Assembly: GCA_945865355.1 (NCBI GenBank)
Contig: CAMBDN010000032.1
Location: 1-15,855, forward strand
Direction: 5' to 3'
Origin: Legionella genomosp. 1
GTDB taxonomy: Bacteria > Pseudomonadota > Gammaproteobacteria > Legionellales > Legionellaceae
DNA length: 15,855 bases
This document shows positions 14,152 to 15,855 of this stretch, in pieces. How positions within the stretch are numbered: the first letter of the stretch is position 1; each line of letters begins with the position of its first letter. A program made the translations under genes and the position numbers. A model generated the notes under the pieces. It was given only the letters and a program-made list of their open reading frames with translations, did no database searches and was not told the origin of the DNA.

Positions 14152-14929
14152 GCTTATTTCCCTCATCTTTAGCGGATTTCTTGACCTTGTTTCGCTTTGC
14201 ATTTCGTTCCATATTTTTTTCAGTGGCCTCCTTCAGTCGAAAGGAGTCGCCTTCGATAGTTAAAATTTCAGAGTGATGAAGCAATCGATCAACAATCGAG
14301 ACAACACAGGTTGCGTTGGGAAAGATGTCACGCCAATCACAGATTGGCTTGTTGGTCGTAATACACGTTGATTTTTTTTCATACCGCTGAGAAACAACCT
14401 CGAATAACAAATCGGCATGTCGATTGGAGTAAGAAAGGTAGCCAACTTCGTCCACGACTAATAAAGCGGGTTGTGTGTAATATTTTATCCGGAGACGTAA
14501 CGCGCTATCACTATCCAGCTCAGCCAGTTCATTCAACATGGCTGCGGCTGTTGTGAACAATGCGGTACCCCCTTTGAGCACAACTTGCGATGCGATATTT
14601 GAGACAATCATGGTTTTACCAACCCCGTTTGGCCCACACAGAATCAAGTTGCTAGCTCCTTCCATAAAGCCTAGTTGCATCCATTGCTCAATGACCGTGC
14701 GGTCACATTGCTTTGGCCATTTCCAATCGAACTCACTCATCGCTTTAAATCGACCAATGCGTGCTTTGCGCAGACGGCCTTCAAGGCTACGTTGCGAGCG
14801 ATGACGCTCTTCCCAAGTAACGAACCGTTCAAGCCAGAAAGCACCTTCCTCATTAATGTTGTCCTGTTGACTGATAACGCCATGAAGCTTCTGTGCTGTC
14901 GCACGGTTTAATAATAGTTCGGATAACAT
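14144..14929 (-). CDS. istB: IS21-family helper ATPase IstB
   Basis: 261 residues from the ATG at 14929, the usual IstB length. GAGGAG lies about 10 bases upstream, overlapping the istA stop region, whereas the in-frame ATG at 14965 has no ribosome site and lies inside istA. IstB is a DnaA/DnaC-like AAA+ ATPase that helps IstA choose and join target DNA. The Walker A motif GPNGVGKT is at 99-106, Walker B LLVVDEVGYLSY at 156-167, and a sensor-type TTNKP follows. The C-terminus is lysine-rich. It begins 8 bases after the istA stop and overlaps the small accessory ORF. The ATPase looks intact although its partner istA is not. Confidence 0.93.
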   Translation of the reverse strand: MLSELLLNRATAQKLHGVISQQDNINEEGAFWLERFVTWEERHRSQRSLEGRLRKARIGRFKAMSEFDWKWPKQCDRTVIEQWMQLGFMEGASNLILCGPNGVGKTMIVSNIASQVVLKGGTALFTTAAAMLNELAELDSDSALRLRIKYYTQPALLVVDEVGYLSYSNRHADLLFEVVSQRYEKKSTCITTNKPICDWRDIFPNATCVVSIVDRLLHHSEILTIEGDSFRLKEATEKNMERNAKRNKVKKSAKDEGNKHV

Positions 14930-14936
14930 AATACGA

Positions 14937-15782
14937 TTACTCCTCGGGGAGTGCTGTTGAATCAAGCACGCTGTACTGGTTTAGAGAGTGTGGTTTTACA
15001 ACCATCCCAGTGACACGTTTGTCCTTGGACAACGCAAACGTCACTAAAGGTGACTCGACACGTTCATCAAGGATTTTTTGCAAAATAATTCGAACGGAAT
15101 TTGGGTGAGGTGATTCTTTCAGAAGGGCTTCAACCATCGCTTTCTCCAGTAAATCAGCACCATAATCGTCTAATAATGAGGTCAATTGACGGGTTGTTGA
15201 TTTCAATGGATACCCACGAGCTGCTGCAGATTTAAGAAACTCACGCGCGCAATCAATCGTCTGTGTAAGCCTGTCCTGTCCTCGATGTTGCCGTGCCTCT
15301 CGTTTACGCTCAGCTAGCGTTCTAATGTGCTCATCACATTCGATTTGTTTCGCTTTATCATAGCTGCGTGCGTGCTCTGCAATGACAGTAGCCCCATCCA
15401 GAATACGAACCGTATCAAGCGTTGCACGAACCATAAGCGATTGCCGGACATGGGTGTGAGGCACCGAATAATCATTCAAGTCAAATCGGGCATAAGGCGT
15501 TTTGCCAATGTTGACCGTTTCAACTTCGTCACATGGGTATGGGTTATTTGGTAGTTGAATCAGGCGTGGCTGTTCATCCAGAAAAATCGCATGAACTGAC
15601 ATGCTTTTGTCTTCAGGACAAGGCCGATTTGATGCGGTCGTATCACACCAAATGATGGCCTGATGATTAAGATCCGCTAGATCTTGATATTGGCGGCCGG
15701 CAAAGAAATTATCCCGTATATAACGAATAGAGCGTTCGACCCGGCCTTTTTCATTTTTATGTTCTGCAGAACATAAAAATGA
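14937..15782 (-). pseudogene. istA: IS21-family transposase IstA, C-terminal part only
   Basis: The open frame of 281 residues ends at the TAA at 14937. It begins AEHKNEKGRVERSIRYIRDN, which in IS21 transposases is the end of the DDE core (the Glu of RVER is probably the last acidic residue). It continues with PYARFDLNDYSVPHTHVR, ARSYDKAKQIE and KREARQHRGQDRL, all typical of the IstA C-terminal domain. Complete IstA has about 500 residues; the helix-turn-helix and the two catalytic aspartates are missing. An in-frame TAA lies at 15783-15785, and there is no ATG before 15602. The homology stops at a 32-bp perfect palindrome. Transposase activity is not possible from this copy. Confidence 0.85.
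15751..15782. repeat. 32-bp perfect palindrome at the istA break
   Basis: The 16 bases TCATTTTTATGTTCTG (15751-15766) are followed without any spacer by their exact reverse complement (15767-15782); the centre is CTGCAG. The left half is istA coding sequence. It marks the point where istA homology is lost. Confidence 0.9.
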
Positions 15783-15809
15783 TTATGTCGCGCCGAAAAT
15801 TATGTCGCG
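15782..15809. repeat. Two direct copies of ATTATGTCGCG, 17 bp apart
   Basis: ATTATGTCGCG occurs at 15782-15792 and again at 15799-15809. Short spaced repeats of this sort are typical of the ends of IS21-like elements, where the transposase binds. The sequence from here to 15855 has no gene that I can support, and the window ends. Confidence 0.6.
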
Positions 15810-15855
15810 TTGAGCCTCACTCGACAAGCCCCGCCTAATTGAACAGTCCGTTTTA

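Larger units (their letters stand above)
13856..15782 (-). mobile_element. IS21-family insertion sequence, decayed
   Basis: The unit reads istA (3' part), istB, then a small accessory ORF on the minus strand, the usual IS21 order. The presumed downstream end lies at about 13856-13863, where TGTTAACA borders the argB fragment; IS21-type ends begin with TGT and close with ACA. The other end is not identifiable: istA loses homology at about 15766-15782 within a perfect palindrome. The element cannot transpose by itself because the istA catalytic region is missing. The exact ends are an inference. Confidence 0.72.

Noticed and set aside
1..15855. tRNA, rRNA, riboswitch or CRISPR array
   Set aside because: No tRNA-like T-loop with acceptor stem, no regularly spaced repeats and no known riboswitch core were noticed by eye; a covariance scan was not possible.

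Overview
The window is AT-rich gene-dense DNA from a gammaproteobacterium. The gene set (carAB/argGH with divergent argR, hemB, a COG4299 membrane protein, an IS21-type element, short REP-like palindromes) and the codon use suggest a host-associated lineage such as Legionellales. That placement is an inference; there is no rRNA or other marker here to prove it.

Layout, left to right. A COG4299/DUF5009-type membrane acyltransferase enters from the left edge (plus strand, N-terminus outside the window). It converges on a HAD-like protein whose catalytic aspartates look lost, followed by a secreted protein of unknown function (both minus strand). hemB (plus strand) follows. Then comes a minus-strand arginine block read carA > carB-argF > argG > argH, with argR divergent upstream of carA. 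Beyond argR lie a minus-strand protein with a C-terminal membrane hairpin, the 3' end of argB, and a decayed IS21-family element (truncated istA, intact-looking istB, small accessory ORF) that appears to have cut argB. No stretch longer than about 300 bases lacks a gene or gene remnant; the largest spacer (11886-12126) holds the carA operator/promoter and a palindromic repeat.

The standout is the 1351-residue protein at 6740-10795. Residues 1 to about 1044 are an essentially complete carbamoyl-phosphate synthase large subunit, and residues about 1050-1351 are a complete ornithine carbamoyltransferase, in one uninterrupted frame. With CarA, ArgG and ArgH this block makes carbamoyl phosphate from glutamine, bicarbonate and ATP, transfers it to ornithine, and converts citrulline to arginine. 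It is an arginine-branch analogue of the animal CAD fusion (CPS with aspartate carbamoyltransferase). The CPS regulatory domain is about 29 residues shorter than in E. coli and lacks the nucleotide-binding loop residues, while the ornithine-site regions look retained. This suggests loss of UMP feedback and an enzyme dedicated to arginine.

Two tandem ARG boxes cover the carA promoter, so ArgR made next door probably represses the block. The upstream ornithine-forming genes are not here, and the only one visible, argB, is a C-terminal fragment ending at the insertion sequence. Together this suggests an organism that makes arginine from acquired ornithine (or citrulline), unless intact argB exists elsewhere. 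Several related palindromes with 13-nt loops flank hemB and argR, and a different inverted repeat separates carB-argF from argG.
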